In this document: in pieces, positions 1 to 8,815 of the stretch
Layout of the letters: every line of letters starts with the position of its first letter
Position numbering within the stretch: position 1 is the first letter of the stretch
Assembly: GCA_963702765.1 (NCBI GenBank)
Contig: CAVPEB010000073.1
Coordinates: 1 to 64,000 of the forward strand
Origin: DATMNR01 sp963702765
GTDB taxonomy: Bacteria; Chloroflexota; Ktedonobacteria; Ktedonobacterales; Ktedonobacteraceae
Length of the DNA: 64,000 nt
Reading direction: 5' to 3'
Program-made: the position numbers and the translations under genes
Notes under the pieces: generated by a model
What the model was told of the DNA's origin: nothing
Seen by the model: the letters and a program-made list of their open reading frames with translations, nothing else
Database searches by the model: none

Positions 1-96
1 AGGATTGCCAAGATGATAATTCTTCTAATCAATGATCAAAAAGAAATCCATTCGTAATGTTTGGTTTGATTATTGGGAAGAAGGGTTGGTATCGAA

Positions 97-127
97 CTTC
101 AAATTTAGTGGTACCACTAATTTGAAG
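97..127. repeat. Near-perfect palindrome
   Basis: The two arms, about 15 bases each, are complementary apart from one extra T in the left arm and meet at GGTACC. There is no loop and no following T-run, so an operator or a symmetrical protein site is more likely than a terminator. The rest of positions 1-325 shows no credible gene. Confidence 0.5.
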
Positions 128-258
128 AACTCATATAATCTACTCGTTGGGAGACTTATTGTTACCTTCTCGAAACATTCGCAATAAGTTTTGATTCAAT
201 CTGAGTGGCATCTATGGCTGAGGTAACCAGAATGTTGCCACTAATAGTACATGAAATA

Positions 259-283
259 CAGGGCGGCTCATCGAGTCGCCCTG
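259..283. terminator. Hairpin terminator candidate
   Basis: An 11-bp stem starting CAGGGCGGCTC closes on a three-base loop and lies about 43 bases past the end of the minus-strand GlsB-type gene. One pair is G-T. There is no strong T-tract on either side, so it may act as a simple 3' barrier or as a Rho-independent terminator of modest strength. Confidence 0.45.
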
Positions 284-325
284 TCCCATTGCTTCTTTGA
301 GATGCCTCTTAATATACCTGTCTAC

Positions 326-628
326 TTACAACGTACGCCTGCGTCCTGTAGTGCCGGCAACGGCACGCAGAATTGCGATTAGAATACACGCTCCAATAAA
401 GGCTACGATGATCGTTCCGATAAATCCGCCTGTGCCTAAGCCGACCAGGCTTGCCAGGAAGCCACCAATAAGCGCTCCCACGAGGCCAACCACGATATCA
501 CCAACAATGCCGTAACCACCGCCGCGCATAACCAGACTTGCCAGGAATCCAGCGATTAAACCAACAACAATCCACCATATAACTGCTGTGAGGCTAATAT
601 CTGCAAGAACTAAACTCGAAAATGTCAT
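326..628 (-). CDS. GlsB/YeaQ/YmgE family membrane protein
   Basis: A 100-residue, very hydrophobic glycine-rich protein with about three membrane segments (roughly residues 13-34, 40-62 and 68-90) and a short basic tail (GRRR). This is the normal size and layout of the transglycosylase-associated family PF04226, small inner-membrane proteins often induced by stress and of unknown biochemistry. The ATG is preceded by AAGGAG eight bases upstream, which fixes the start. It stands alone, divergent from the MFS gene. The 377-base gap to that gene (629-1005) is AT-rich and shows no convincing gene. Confidence 0.85.
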   Translation of the reverse strand: MTFSSLVLADISLTAVIWWIVVGLIAGFLASLVMRGGGYGIVGDIVVGLVGALIGGFLASLVGLGTGGFIGTIIVAFIGACILIAILRAVAGTTGRRRTL

Positions 629-1005
629 TTTAATTTTCTCCTTTTATTACTTCCTTAGTCAAAATCTCCGCAAATGCTGTGACTCGATAAACGATTATTC
701 ATGTCTATATATTTCGCTCAAAAGTCTTTGCTTTGCGCATTTGCTATTATTACTTTAAACTATACGGTTCGATTAAACAAGTCAACAATAAAAATGTTAA
801 GCAGCTTCCAATCTTTTGTTAAGCTTTACTAAGACTTCATTCCATTCAAATGAATGGGTGGCACTAGCTGCTTCTGCTGTGGTTCTCAATACTCCTGGCA
901 TAATTTTATATTGGGTAAATTCCTGTCCTTTTGTCCATTGTTTAACTTTTGGTTGGTATGATAGGGTATGAGCATACACGTAGAAGCAAACCTGGAGTTT
1001 AAGGC

Positions 1006-2295
1006 ATGTCTTTGGAGCCAAAGTCGGAAGTGGAAGAAGTGAATACAGTTCTGCCTCGGCAATCTCGTCCCACTCTGTCGGTGCTGCATTTACCTCGCAA
1101 TGTCTATTTATTGCTCTTCTTTACCCTTGGGAAGGGCTTTCAGTTAACGATTGCGACACTGAATGTCAATTATTATGCTCATAGCCTTGGGTATCAACCT
1201 GACTTTATTGGCCTGCTAAGTGCGATGCCTGCCATTGGAGCGCTTATCAGCGCCGTACCCGCAGGCTTACTTGCAGATCGCTTTGGGCGCAAGCCGGTTT
1301 TAATTGCCTCTGCAATCTTTACACCTCTATTTCTTGCAGGCATTGGTCTTGGGACTGCTCCGCTCTGGCTACTCACTTGTGCTTTCTTGCAGGGGATGGT
1401 CTCAACAGCGTATTGGGTCACAAACTTGCCCTTGTTAACCGAAAGCACCACCGAGCAGCAGCGAGTTGGAGTCTTTGCCCTGAATAGTTTCCTCTTGCTT
1501 GGGGTTGGCGCATTTGGCAATTTATTGGGTGGAGCCATCCCTGAGATTGCGGCATCTATTTTGTACATTTCTCCTGCCAGCACCGTAGCCTTGCGCTATG
1601 GTGTGCTTGCGGCAGCGCTAAGCACGTTTATCTTTGGTTTGCCATTGTGGTTCTTGCATGAACCGAAACGCCAGCGGGTAGCCGCAGTTCAGGGAAAAAC
1701 CGAGGTTGTATCAACACCCAAAGAGAAATGGCCAGTACCGCTCTTCGCGAAGTTGTTGATCCCAGATCTTTTGTTCACGATGGGTGAAGGAGCTGTTGTT
1801 GCCCTGATTCAACTCTATTTCATCTTGCGTTTCTTTCTCTTACCTGGCGCATTGGGTATCATTTTCACGATTTCAGGCCTTGCCGGTGGTATCTTTTCGC
1901 TGACAGCGCCGTTGTTCGTCAGGCGTTGGGGTAAGTTGCGCATCATTACCACGGTCATGTATCTGAGCGCGCCTCTGATGATACTCATTGGTTTTTCTCC
2001 TACACTTTGGTTAGCCGTCGTGGGTGAGTATACGCGTTCCTTTATGCGCACGTTGATCGAGCCAGTGTATGCTGCTTTTGCTATGGAGCAAGTCTCCGAT
2101 CGTTATCGAGCAACCTTAAGTGGATTTTATGCAGTTACCTGGAGTATTGGATTCAGCATTGGTCCAACAGCCGCCGGTTGGTTGCAGACGAACGTTAATC
2201 TCTCCACTTCCTTCGTATTTGGTGCCATCTGTCTCTCACTCAGTGCAAGTCTCCTGCTTCTTTTTTTCGGTAGACACCGCTTTTCACTTGCATAG
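1006..2295 (+). CDS. MFS transporter
   Basis: A 429-residue major facilitator superfamily permease with about 12 predicted membrane segments. The loop between helices 2 and 3 carries the classical motif A (AGLLADRFGRKP, about residues 86-97). A hydrophilic central loop near residues 225-250 separates the two six-helix halves. The family moves small solutes or drugs by proton symport or antiport. The substrate cannot be read from sequence, and the closest general class is sugar/drug:H+ antiporters. A GGAG lies upstream of the ATG. No neighbour on the same strand suggests a pathway. Confidence 0.85.
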   Translation: MSLEPKSEVEEVNTVLPRQSRPTLSVLHLPRNVYLLLFFTLGKGFQLTIATLNVNYYAHSLGYQPDFIGLLSAMPAIGALISAVPAGLLADRFGRKPVLIASAIFTPLFLAGIGLGTAPLWLLTCAFLQGMVSTAYWVTNLPLLTESTTEQQRVGVFALNSFLLLGVGAFGNLLGGAIPEIAASILYISPASTVALRYGVLAAALSTFIFGLPLWFLHEPKRQRVAAVQGKTEVVSTPKEKWPVPLFAKLLIPDLLFTMGEGAVVALIQLYFILRFFLLPGALGIIFTISGLAGGIFSLTAPLFVRRWGKLRIITTVMYLSAPLMILIGFSPTLWLAVVGEYTRSFMRTLIEPVYAAFAMEQVSDRYRATLSGFYAVTWSIGFSIGPTAAGWLQTNVNLSTSFVFGAICLSLSASLLLLFFGRHRFSLA

Positions 2296-2553
2296 GGGGT
2301 CAAGAATATGACTTGAAAAGAGGGATGTGCAGCATGACAGGTGGGTGCTCTCAGGATGACACTGGGCCGCCGATTCGTCTCTCGTCACCTGATTTGATCG
2401 CTTGTGCGTCTCCTATATATTGCTCAAATTAGCCTAAATGGTCTACAATGCAACGATATGAACTCTTCTGGCGTATACTGTAAAAGGCCGATGAAATATA
2501 CCTGATGGTCGTTAAATACACGTCAACCTAAGAAAAGCAGATACTATAGGGGC

Positions 2554-2727
2554 AAGGGTAGTCCTAGCAGCACTGCTGAGTGCGAAGCACTAGACGCGCG
2601 AGCGTCGTTGCAGTGCTGGATAGAGAACAGCGAAGAAGAAGAAGAGTTGATGGGTGAACCTTTATAGTTGCTCGTGCATGGGGGTGACGAGCCTGTGTCT
2701 CAAGTTGATGACTGCTAGCTATCCCTT
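2554..2727 (+). ncRNA. Candidate structured RNA / leader
   Basis: Positions 2554-2568 pair with 2714-2727 to close the whole segment: AAGGG with CCCTT, TAG with CTA and CTAGC with GCTAG, 13 bp with small bulges. Inside is a clean three-way junction. Its basal stem is 2568-2576 with 2610-2618 (CAGCACTGC/GCAGTGCTG). One arm is 2579-2591 (AGTGC-GAA-GCACT). The other is 2593-2606 (GACGC-GCGA-GCGTC), capped by a GNRA-type tetraloop. A further hairpin (CTCGT...ACGAG) is at 2670-2690. I do not recognise a known riboswitch, RNase P, tmRNA or SRP core. It ends just before a terminator-like hairpin, 40 bases upstream of the transglutaminase start, so it could be a regulatory leader or a free-standing RNA. 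The preceding 2296-2553 shows nothing else. Confidence 0.45.
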
Positions 2728-2728
2728 T

Positions 2729-2753
2729 GCGTGAGCCTTCGGGATACGCTTTT
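2729..2753 (+). terminator. Terminator-like hairpin with T-run
   Basis: GCGT...ACGC encloses an inner CC-TTCG-GG and is followed directly by TTTT. It lies between the candidate structured RNA and the transglutaminase ribosome binding site. It could end a short RNA or serve as an attenuator controlled by the upstream fold. Confidence 0.45.
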
Positions 2754-2792
2754 AGTGTCTATTCAAGCAAAAAAACTTTGAGGAGCCTGTGA

Positions 2793-5216
2793 ATGAGGTC
2801 TGATGTAGTTGAGTCTCGTCTCCCTCAGAACATTGAAATTCAGGGTTCGACTATACCATATCAACCTGGATATCGAAAGCCTGAATTTGATCCTCGACGC
2901 TACAAAGCATATTCATCAGAATACAAATCCCAGGAAAAGCAATTCAAACTTGTGCCGAGCGAAGGCTGGCTTGCCCTATTGCTCCTGGGAATAGCTGTTT
3001 ATAGTGTCGTCTTCTCTATCATCTTAGCAAATTGGGTGGATAACAGCTACATTTTGCTTATTAGCACTGCTGTAGGATTGCTGCTAGGGCTGTGTGTAGC
3101 AAAAATTCAATGGTTTCCCCAGTCCATCTTACACCTGGCGGCGGTCTTGCTGGGTCATTGGTTTTCGATCTGGTTAGTCAGTACGTTCGCGTATCACATC
3201 TCCTGGCTGCTTCTCCTTGCAAATGTGCGCTCAGTCATATTTGGCGGCTTCACTTCTACGGTATCGTCTAATAGTGAGATGGTATTTCTCTTCTATCTGA
3301 CATTCCTCAGTTACTTTCTTGCCTATTTTGGCGTCTGGTTGATCTATCGGGCGCATCTTCCCTGGCTAGTGGCGCTTATCTATTGTGCCATCATGCTGGT
3401 GAATCTCAACTATATTAAGCAAGATCTTTCTTACCTGATGATCATTATGCTGGCTGCTCTGAGCCTGCTTATTGCACGAATGCATCTTGTGAGCCAGTTG
3501 GATCAATGGACATCGGAGGGTTTATATATTGATCGTGTCTGGCTACATGGAATAACGCGCCGTTTTGTCCAGATTGGCGCACTCTTTACGCTGCTGATCC
3601 TCTTGACCAGTTTGATGTTGCCCATGGTGGCACAGCCCAAATCTGGAACCACTTTCTGGAACAATCTGGATAACATGTGGGCGAATATCACACATGGTCA
3701 GTTTTCATTGACGAACCCTGGTTCACTGCTCCAACCTTATCAAGCTCCTGCTAACTTTTTTGGGGACCAACTATCCATTGCGGGCGATGTGAACTTACCA
3801 TCAGGCCAGATACTGTATTACACAACTAGCTCCCCAACACAACCACAATACCTGGAAGGTCTTACGTATGACAATTTTGATGGCCATACCTGGACTTCGA
3901 CATCAAATACGGCTACTCAATATGATAAAATGTCGACCTTTCCCATAGAAGGCACCAACAACCGGCAACAGATCACAACCAATGTAACCATGATCAAACC
4001 GCCAGGTGGAACCAGATATTATATTTTTGCGCCAGCGCAACCAGTTAGCTTTAGTGTTCCGACGACTCTTTATGGAGATAGCATTATCAAAGCCTGGACA
4101 CAGCAAAGCCCTCTGACTCCCGGCGAACATTATCAGGCTATATCCTTGATTTCTACGGCTACTGTTCAGGATTTATCGGCTGTACAATTTCCGTCGGACA
4201 ACTCTGCTCTCTTATCCACTGTGGGCCAATCTTATGTTCAAACGCCTGCCGATCTCAAATATTTCCCAATTGTGCAAAGTAAACTCAATCAATGGATACA
4301 GAGTTCAACAAACGCGTATAGCAAAATTAAGGCAATAGAGTCACATCTGTCTGATAGTACACAATTTGCATATTCCGTCAATAATCCCCCGGTGCCACAA
4401 AATATAGATGCTGCCGCCTGGCTCTTGCAAACACAGCGCGGGTATTGCACGTACTATGCGACTACAATGGTTGTAATGGTTCGCATGCTGGGTATACCAG
4501 CACGTATTGTGAATGGCTTCACGCAGGGGAGCTTGCAGAACAAGAACACCAATACATGGGTCGTCAATGGGACAGATGCCCATAGCTGGGTACAGGTTTA
4601 CTTCCCGAGTTATGGCTGGATCAATTTCGACCCCACTCCAGGCTATTCAGTTCCTGCAGCATCAACAACTCAGCAAAGCGCACCTCCTGTGAAAACTCCG
4701 CCACCAGCAAGGCCAACACCAATTGCAACCCCTGGACATCAGAAGCCACAGCCACAGCCTACTCCCAGGTCAGGCGCTATCGGCACTGGCAAAAACGCTT
4801 CCACCGGCAATGCAACAGTTCGCCAGAACCTGTTCTTGACTTTATCGCTTGTGATTTTGCTTGGTTCCCTTGCGGTGTTCAGCTTTGCTTTAATCAAAAG
4901 ATATAAGGTTAACCATCCTAATGCTTCAATTACTGCCTCTATGGTCTATCGTCGCGTGTGTCGTCTTGGCTTCATGATCGGAATGCCTCCTCAACGATGG
5001 CAGACTCCTTATGAGTACTATCGTACGCTTGGTCGGCGTTACCCGCAGACGGCCGCGCCAATGCGTCGTATAACAGAGCTTTTTGTGCGTGAGCGTTGGG
5101 CGCCCTCTCAACATTCAGCAGATCCAGGCGAGGGGCCAGTCCTCGAAGATCTCTGGCACCAGTTACGCAACACGCTCATTCGCTCATTCTTCGCGCGTGG
5201 TCGAAGAACATCTTGA
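2793..5216 (+). CDS. Transglutaminase-like membrane protein (TgpA/DUF3488 type)
   Basis: An 807-residue protein with an N-terminal block of six or seven membrane segments (about residues 55-275), a large outer region and a further membrane segment near residues 680-705. The transglutaminase/protease-like core holds the triad Cys552 (RGYCTYYA), His597 (DAHSW) and Asp613 (INFDPTPGY). A Pro/Thr-rich linker follows, then the last helix and a cytoplasmic DUF4129-like tail. Family members sit in the membrane and may cross-link or cleave proteins at the cell surface, and their substrates are mostly unknown. TTTGAGGAG lies seven bases before the ATG, so the start is secure. No MoxR ATPase or DUF58 partner, common neighbours of this family, is seen nearby. 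Confidence 0.88.
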   Translation: MRSDVVESRLPQNIEIQGSTIPYQPGYRKPEFDPRRYKAYSSEYKSQEKQFKLVPSEGWLALLLLGIAVYSVVFSIILANWVDNSYILLISTAVGLLLGLCVAKIQWFPQSILHLAAVLLGHWFSIWLVSTFAYHISWLLLLANVRSVIFGGFTSTVSSNSEMVFLFYLTFLSYFLAYFGVWLIYRAHLPWLVALIYCAIMLVNLNYIKQDLSYLMIIMLAALSLLIARMHLVSQLDQWTSEGLYIDRVWLHGITRRFVQIGALFTLLILLTSLMLPMVAQPKSGTTFWNNLDNMWANITHGQFSLTNPGSLLQPYQAPANFFGDQLSIAGDVNLPSGQILYYTTSSPTQPQYLEGLTYDNFDGHTWTSTSNTATQYDKMSTFPIEGTNNRQQITTNVTMIKPPGGTRYYIFAPAQPVSFSVPTTLYGDSIIKAWTQQSPLTPGEHYQAISLISTATVQDLSAVQFPSDNSALLSTVGQSYVQTPADLKYFPIVQSKLNQWIQSSTNAYSKIKAIESHLSDSTQFAYSVNNPPVPQNIDAAAWLLQTQRGYCTYYATTMVVMVRMLGIPARIVNGFTQGSLQNKNTNTWVVNGTDAHSWVQVYFPSYGWINFDPTPGYSVPAASTTQQSAPPVKTPPPARPTPIATPGHQKPQPQPTPRSGAIGTGKNASTGNATVRQNLFLTLSLVILLGSLAVFSFALIKRYKVNHPNASITASMVYRRVCRLGFMIGMPPQRWQTPYEYYRTLGRRYPQTAAPMRRITELFVRERWAPSQHSADPGEGPVLEDLWHQLRNTLIRSFFARGRRTS

Positions 5217-5340
5217 ACATGTGTGGCACATACTTCAGTTATGTGAACAATGCAAGTGGTTCTGCTCATTGCAAACAAGCATGTAATGAAGAGCGGAAAG
5301 GCTTGTCGAAGCAGCGCAATGCGTTTCCTGTTTCATTTCA

Positions 5341-5648
5341 TCAAATTCGAGACTGCCACAATGCTACCCGTGGTAGCTTCTGCCCCGAGAGAGCGGCGTC
5401 TCTCGCCTCGGCTGATGACACGACATGCACGATTTCGAATGCCACGAGGTCCTCCCAGTGATCTGTCCATTGCTGAAAAAGACGTGGATCCTCACACTCC
5501 ATCAATTGAAAGCAGCGGTCGAATTGTCTTCAACCCAACTTCCCAGGTACGTTAACCCTTCCGGCAGACTACGTCCTTGTTCTTTGGCACGAAGATAAAC
5601 TGCTTTTGCGTCACGATTCTTATATCGCTCAATCACCATAAATAACAT
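5341..5648 (-). pseudogene. DUF3303-family small protein, frameshifted
   Basis: From the ATG at 5648 (GGAG upstream) the frame reads MLFMVIERYKNRDA and on to GSWVEDN, then stops early. In the next frame it continues RCFQLMECEDPRLFQQWTDH to a stop at 5341. Joined, the two halves give a full-length protein of about 100 residues of the DUF3303 type. One T missing from the AATTC near 5518 (AATTTC expected) restores the frame, so this may be a sequence error rather than a dead gene. Function is unknown. It precedes no operon partner and lies just beyond the VOC gene start. Confidence 0.6.
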
Positions 5649-5666
5649 GCAAGGTCTCCAAAAGTG

Positions 5667-6080
5667 TTAGTTGTTTTCCAGGTTCAATTGCCATGAAACC
5701 CCATACTTATCTGATAACCAACCAAACTTGTCACTAAATGGATAAGCTGCTAAAGGCATGAGCACCTGGCCACTCTGAGATAACTTCTCAAAGAGCAGTT
5801 TTATTTCCTCTTCAGTGGCACAGGTGACATACAATGACATCGCTGGAGTGAAGCTAAAGTCGTGCTTCATGTTGCTATCTATGCACATGAATACCTGTCC
5901 ATATAATGAGAAGGTTGCACGGAGAACGGTTCCTTCTTCACCAACTGCGTTGGGTCCATATCGTTCGATACTCAGGATTTCTGCCTTGTCAAAGATTGAG
6001 ACATAAAAATTCATGGCCTCCTCAGCCTTGCCATCGAACATCAAAAACGTCTTTATTTTTTGCTTTGACTGTTCCACCAC
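5667..6080 (-). CDS. VOC family protein (PhnB-like)
   Basis: About 137 residues with a single vicinal-oxygen-chelate/glyoxalase-like fold of the PhnB (PF06983) group. It opens with the usual KTFLMFDGKAEEAMNFY and ends with KFGWLSDKYGVSWQLN. Proteins of this type are mostly uncharacterised, and some bind small molecules or metals. I prefer the GTG at 6080, preceded by GGAAAGGGG at good spacing. A TTG at 6101 would add seven residues but has no ribosome site. The next 400 bases upstream (6102-6500) hold no supported gene. Confidence 0.75.
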   Translation of the reverse strand: MVEQSKQKIKTFLMFDGKAEEAMNFYVSIFDKAEILSIERYGPNAVGEEGTVLRATFSLYGQVFMCIDSNMKHDFSFTPAMSLYVTCATEEEIKLLFEKLSQSGQVLMPLAAYPFSDKFGWLSDKYGVSWQLNLENN

Positions 6081-6101
6081 AAATTGCCCCTTTCCTTTCA
6101 A

Positions 6102-6500
6102 TGTTGCTCAAATCTTCCTTAACAAATGATTTGTGTTATCACAAATACCTTTGACATTTTGCCTTAAATATACTTGACGACACTAAACTACAGATCGGTT
6201 CTCGTTGGTCTTCAAGGATATTGAGGAATATGGGTTACGTGTCATGCTTGTCTTTCCACATAGGTCTAAAAATACATACATCTAGCGTCAACTCATCACT
6301 TCTGTATGAGAAGACCCATTCTGGGAAAGACGATACCGTGCCCAGACGCCCAAATGACAGTCATCAGTATAACATGATTGTTTATAAACGTTATAATTCG
6401 CCACTTCATAGCAAATGATTCCCTGGCAGACTCTTTGATTGTAGTCGGAAAGGCTAGTCGTATCACTGTGGTAGTTCGGAGATGAACTTCTGAGATATCT
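6102..6500. other. Intergenic region, nothing recognised
   Basis: AT-rich gap between the divergently starting VOC gene and the end of the anti-sigma gene. A 65-codon open frame at 6221-6418 has no ribosome site and no protein-like composition, so I leave it out. Confidence 0.5.
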
Positions 6501-7268
6501 TTACACCACCACTGCAGGCCCCTTCAGGTCTCCGGCCGCGACAACAGGTCCTGCAGGCACATTCATACTCGCCGTCGGACCTGGCTCCCTACTCACAGCA
6601 GCAACCTGGTAACCTGCAATAGTGCCTGGATATATCACACTGGCAACACCGTTCTGCATACTCAGCAGACCAATACTCGTAGGTTGTTTCCCATGGATCA
6701 ACCAGCCCTGGTATACCTGTGTCCCATGAAGTTCTGGAAGGCCATTGATAACCAGCATGGTGATATGCTGCTCAGGAAGATAGATTAACTTACCTGTTGT
6801 CCCACTGCCGTGCAGGCCATAAGCAAGAGCTACCTGATTTTGAAGAGACGCGATCTCCTTCTGAAGTGAAGCATTCTGCTGCTGAAGGGAGCTATTTTGA
6901 TGCTGGAGAGAAACATTCCATGCGGTCATGCCACCAAACAGTAGTAGCGCCAGGACTGCCGCGATTGCTAAAACCTGCATACTCCAACTACGTCTGGGTC
7001 TTGATGGAGCGATTATAGGAATCGGAACAGGTTGAGTTTGAGTGTTTTCCATACGGATTGCTTCAAAAAGTCGCCCTTTCAAAGCTGCCGGTGGATTCAC
7101 CTGCTGAGCGGAATAAGGCAGCAAATCTACAACTGCCTGTAATTCCCGCAATCGACGTGTACAAGCTGCGCACCCTGCCAGGTGTGCCTGTGCTGCCTCA
7201 CGTTCGGCTGGTGTAACGGCTTCAAGCGCATACGCGCCTGAAAGTTCTTCAAATTCTTCGCAGGTCAT
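6501..7268 (-). CDS. Anti-sigma factor (zinc-finger, RskA-type)
   Basis: A 255-residue protein. Residues 1-50 form a zinc-binding anti-sigma domain (H-x3-C-x2-C in AHLAGCAAC). A membrane helix lies near residues 93-115, followed by a coiled-coil stretch of Gln/Ser/Leu repeats. The extracytoplasmic domain matches the RskA C-terminal family (GLPELHGTQVYQGWLI). Such proteins hold an ECF sigma factor at the membrane until a signal triggers release. The ATG at 7268 follows GGAGAGC. No sigma factor gene lies on either side, so its partner must be elsewhere. Confidence 0.82.
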   Translation of the reverse strand: MTCEEFEELSGAYALEAVTPAEREAAQAHLAGCAACTRRLRELQAVVDLLPYSAQQVNPPAALKGRLFEAIRMENTQTQPVPIPIIAPSRPRRSWSMQVLAIAAVLALLLFGGMTAWNVSLQHQNSSLQQQNASLQKEIASLQNQVALAYGLHGSGTTGKLIYLPEQHITMLVINGLPELHGTQVYQGWLIHGKQPTSIGLLSMQNGVASVIYPGTIAGYQVAAVSREPGPTASMNVPAGPVVAAGDLKGPAVVV

Positions 7269-7372
7269 CAAAAGCTCTCCGATTAATCTATCTGACGTGT
7301 ATTACGATTGGCACAGCTTCCTAGATTACTGTTCCCTGAAAACTCCGTATCTCCTTGTCCGACGTACCTGCA

Positions 7373-7406
7373 TGAAATGTAGGGGCGGGGCTTGCCCTCG
7401 CCCGTT
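7373..7406. repeat. Interspersed GC-rich repeat, copy 1
   Basis: Begins GAAATGTAGGGGCGGGGC and contains a self-complementary GGGGC...GCCC core. A near-identical copy is at 9753. It lies just past the end of the Fur gene and may also act as a transcription stop. Confidence 0.55.
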
Positions 7407-7409
7407 CTA

Positions 7410-7886
7410 CTAATGAACTCGGCAACTCTTGCAACGTCCAAAGAGAGTGAGCGAGTGGCCTTCTATATCAAAATTTGTCTTGTTGCCGATTGCATTTAGT
7501 TGATCTACAGGAAGGCAAACATCTATTTCTACTACCAGGTGGCATTGGGTGCAAGTCAAATGATGATGATGATGGTTTTCTCCACACACACGGTAGAGAT
7601 GTGTTCCGTCTGCAAAATCAACCCGATCCAGCAGGCCCATGGTAACCAGCTTCTCTACTGAGCGATAAACTGTAGCTCTTCCCAGGTGCGGATCCAACTC
7701 TCTCATTTCCTGCCAGAGCTCGTCAATCGTGAAATTTTCTCCGCTTACAGCAAGCTCTACGAGCCTATCAGCGATGAGCCTTCGCGGGCGAGTATGTCGC
7801 TGGCTAACCTCGTCAAAAGCTGCGCGAATTTTTTCCTCTAGCAGAGCTTCTTCTTTGTCACGTTGACTCATGTGTTTTTTGTCCAT
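7410..7886 (-). CDS. Fur-family metal regulator (Zur-like)
   Basis: A 158-residue Fur-family repressor. The winged helix spans about residues 35-95 (GRATVYRSVEKL) and is followed by a dimer/metal domain with a run of five histidines, CTQC and C-terminal CKSC, the structural zinc cysteines. It is the last gene of a five-gene unit whose other members import a divalent metal, 32 bases after the second permease. That places it as the likely zinc (or manganese) sensor of its own operon. No strong ribosome site precedes the ATG at 7886; an in-frame ATG lies five codons later. Confidence 0.85.
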   Translation of the reverse strand: MDKKHMSQRDKEEALLEEKIRAAFDEVSQRHTRPRRLIADRLVELAVSGENFTIDELWQEMRELDPHLGRATVYRSVEKLVTMGLLDRVDFADGTHLYRVCGENHHHHHLTCTQCHLVVEIDVCLPVDQLNAIGNKTNFDIEGHSLTLFGRCKSCRVH

Positions 7887-7918
7887 AAGATGTGTCTGAA
7901 CACTCCATTCTAGCCGCG

Positions 7919-8797
7919 TTAATGGGTATGTACCGGAATGTGTTCGCGGTTCGGGTGCGGTAATTCCCTGTAGCGACGGGGTGAGCGAAAACGAGCGATC
8001 AGCATAGATGCAAAGTAGGTCAGGGCCGCCATCGCTGAGATATAGAAACTAACAGGTAAATTATGCCCTATTCCAACAAAGGCAAGTATCAGCCCACCCC
8101 AGGTGAAAGTCAGTCCCAGGATGATCGATAGGATAATTGCAGTCAGCGGTCGGTGCGTCAGGTGCTCTGCCGCCGCCGCCGGGGCTACCAGGAGAGCGAA
8201 GACGAGCAAAACGCCAATCACAAGCACTGCTTCGGCTGTTGCAACTGCAAGTAATAACAGAAAAACAATCGAGAGCAGGCGTACTGGAACCCCACGTGCC
8301 TGCGCCACCTCCGGGTCTATTGAGGCAAAGAGCAGCGGACGAAACAGAAAGGCAAGTATGAGGAGCGTCACACTCCCCGTTATGAGGGTAATGATCACAT
8401 CTCTCCGCGTCACAGTTAAAATCGAGCCAAAGAGCACGCTCACTCCTGCATTGGCATTGGCTCCATTCTGAATATAAATGCTCAGGAATAAAACACCCAG
8501 GCCTAGTGCGAATGAGAGTACCATGCCAATCTCAATGTCACGTCCTCGTACGCGCTCTCCCAGTGCTCCTATTCCAAGCGCAGCCAGTAGAGAAAGACCA
8601 AGCATCCCCAAAAGCGAACCTATGCCAATAATTGCAGCTCCGGTTGCTCCTGCAAAGCCAATGTCGGCCAGTGCCTCTCCGGCGAATGCCTGGGCGCGCA
8701 GGACGACAAAGTAGCCTATTGTAGCTGCCATAATTGCGATCAAAGTGCCTGCGAGAAAGGCATTCTGTACAAAATCATATTGTAATAGCTGAAACAT
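7919..8797 (-). CDS. Metal ABC transporter permease 2 (ABC-3 family)
   Basis: A 292-residue integral membrane protein of the ZnuB/MntB ABC-3 family with eight or nine membrane segments. It shows the conserved FAGEALADIGFAGATG region near residue 35 and the coupling stretch DPEVAQARGVP near residue 160. It is clearly paralogous to the permease 19 bases upstream, so the transporter may work as a heterodimer. A His-containing tail (REHIPVHTH) could bind metal. It is expressed with the binding protein, ATPase, first permease and Fur gene. Confidence 0.87.
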   Translation of the reverse strand: MFQLLQYDFVQNAFLAGTLIAIMAATIGYFVVLRAQAFAGEALADIGFAGATGAAIIGIGSLLGMLGLSLLAALGIGALGERVRGRDIEIGMVLSFALGLGVLFLSIYIQNGANANAGVSVLFGSILTVTRRDVIITLITGSVTLLILAFLFRPLLFASIDPEVAQARGVPVRLLSIVFLLLLAVATAEAVLVIGVLLVFALLVAPAAAAEHLTHRPLTAIILSIILGLTFTWGGLILAFVGIGHNLPVSFYISAMAALTYFASMLIARFRSPRRYRELPHPNREHIPVHTH

Positions 8798-8815
8798 TGC
8801 TCTGTAGATCTCCTT

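Noticed and set aside
797..1021. Minus-strand open frame of 74 codons in front of the MFS gene
   Set aside because: No ribosome site, overlaps the MFS start, and shows no recognised domain.
2566..2618. Hammerhead ribozyme at the three-way junction
   Set aside because: The junction lacks the CUGANGA and GAAA core strands needed for a hammerhead.
6221..6418. 65-codon plus-strand frame between VOC and anti-sigma genes
   Set aside because: Composition is not protein-like and there is no ribosome site.
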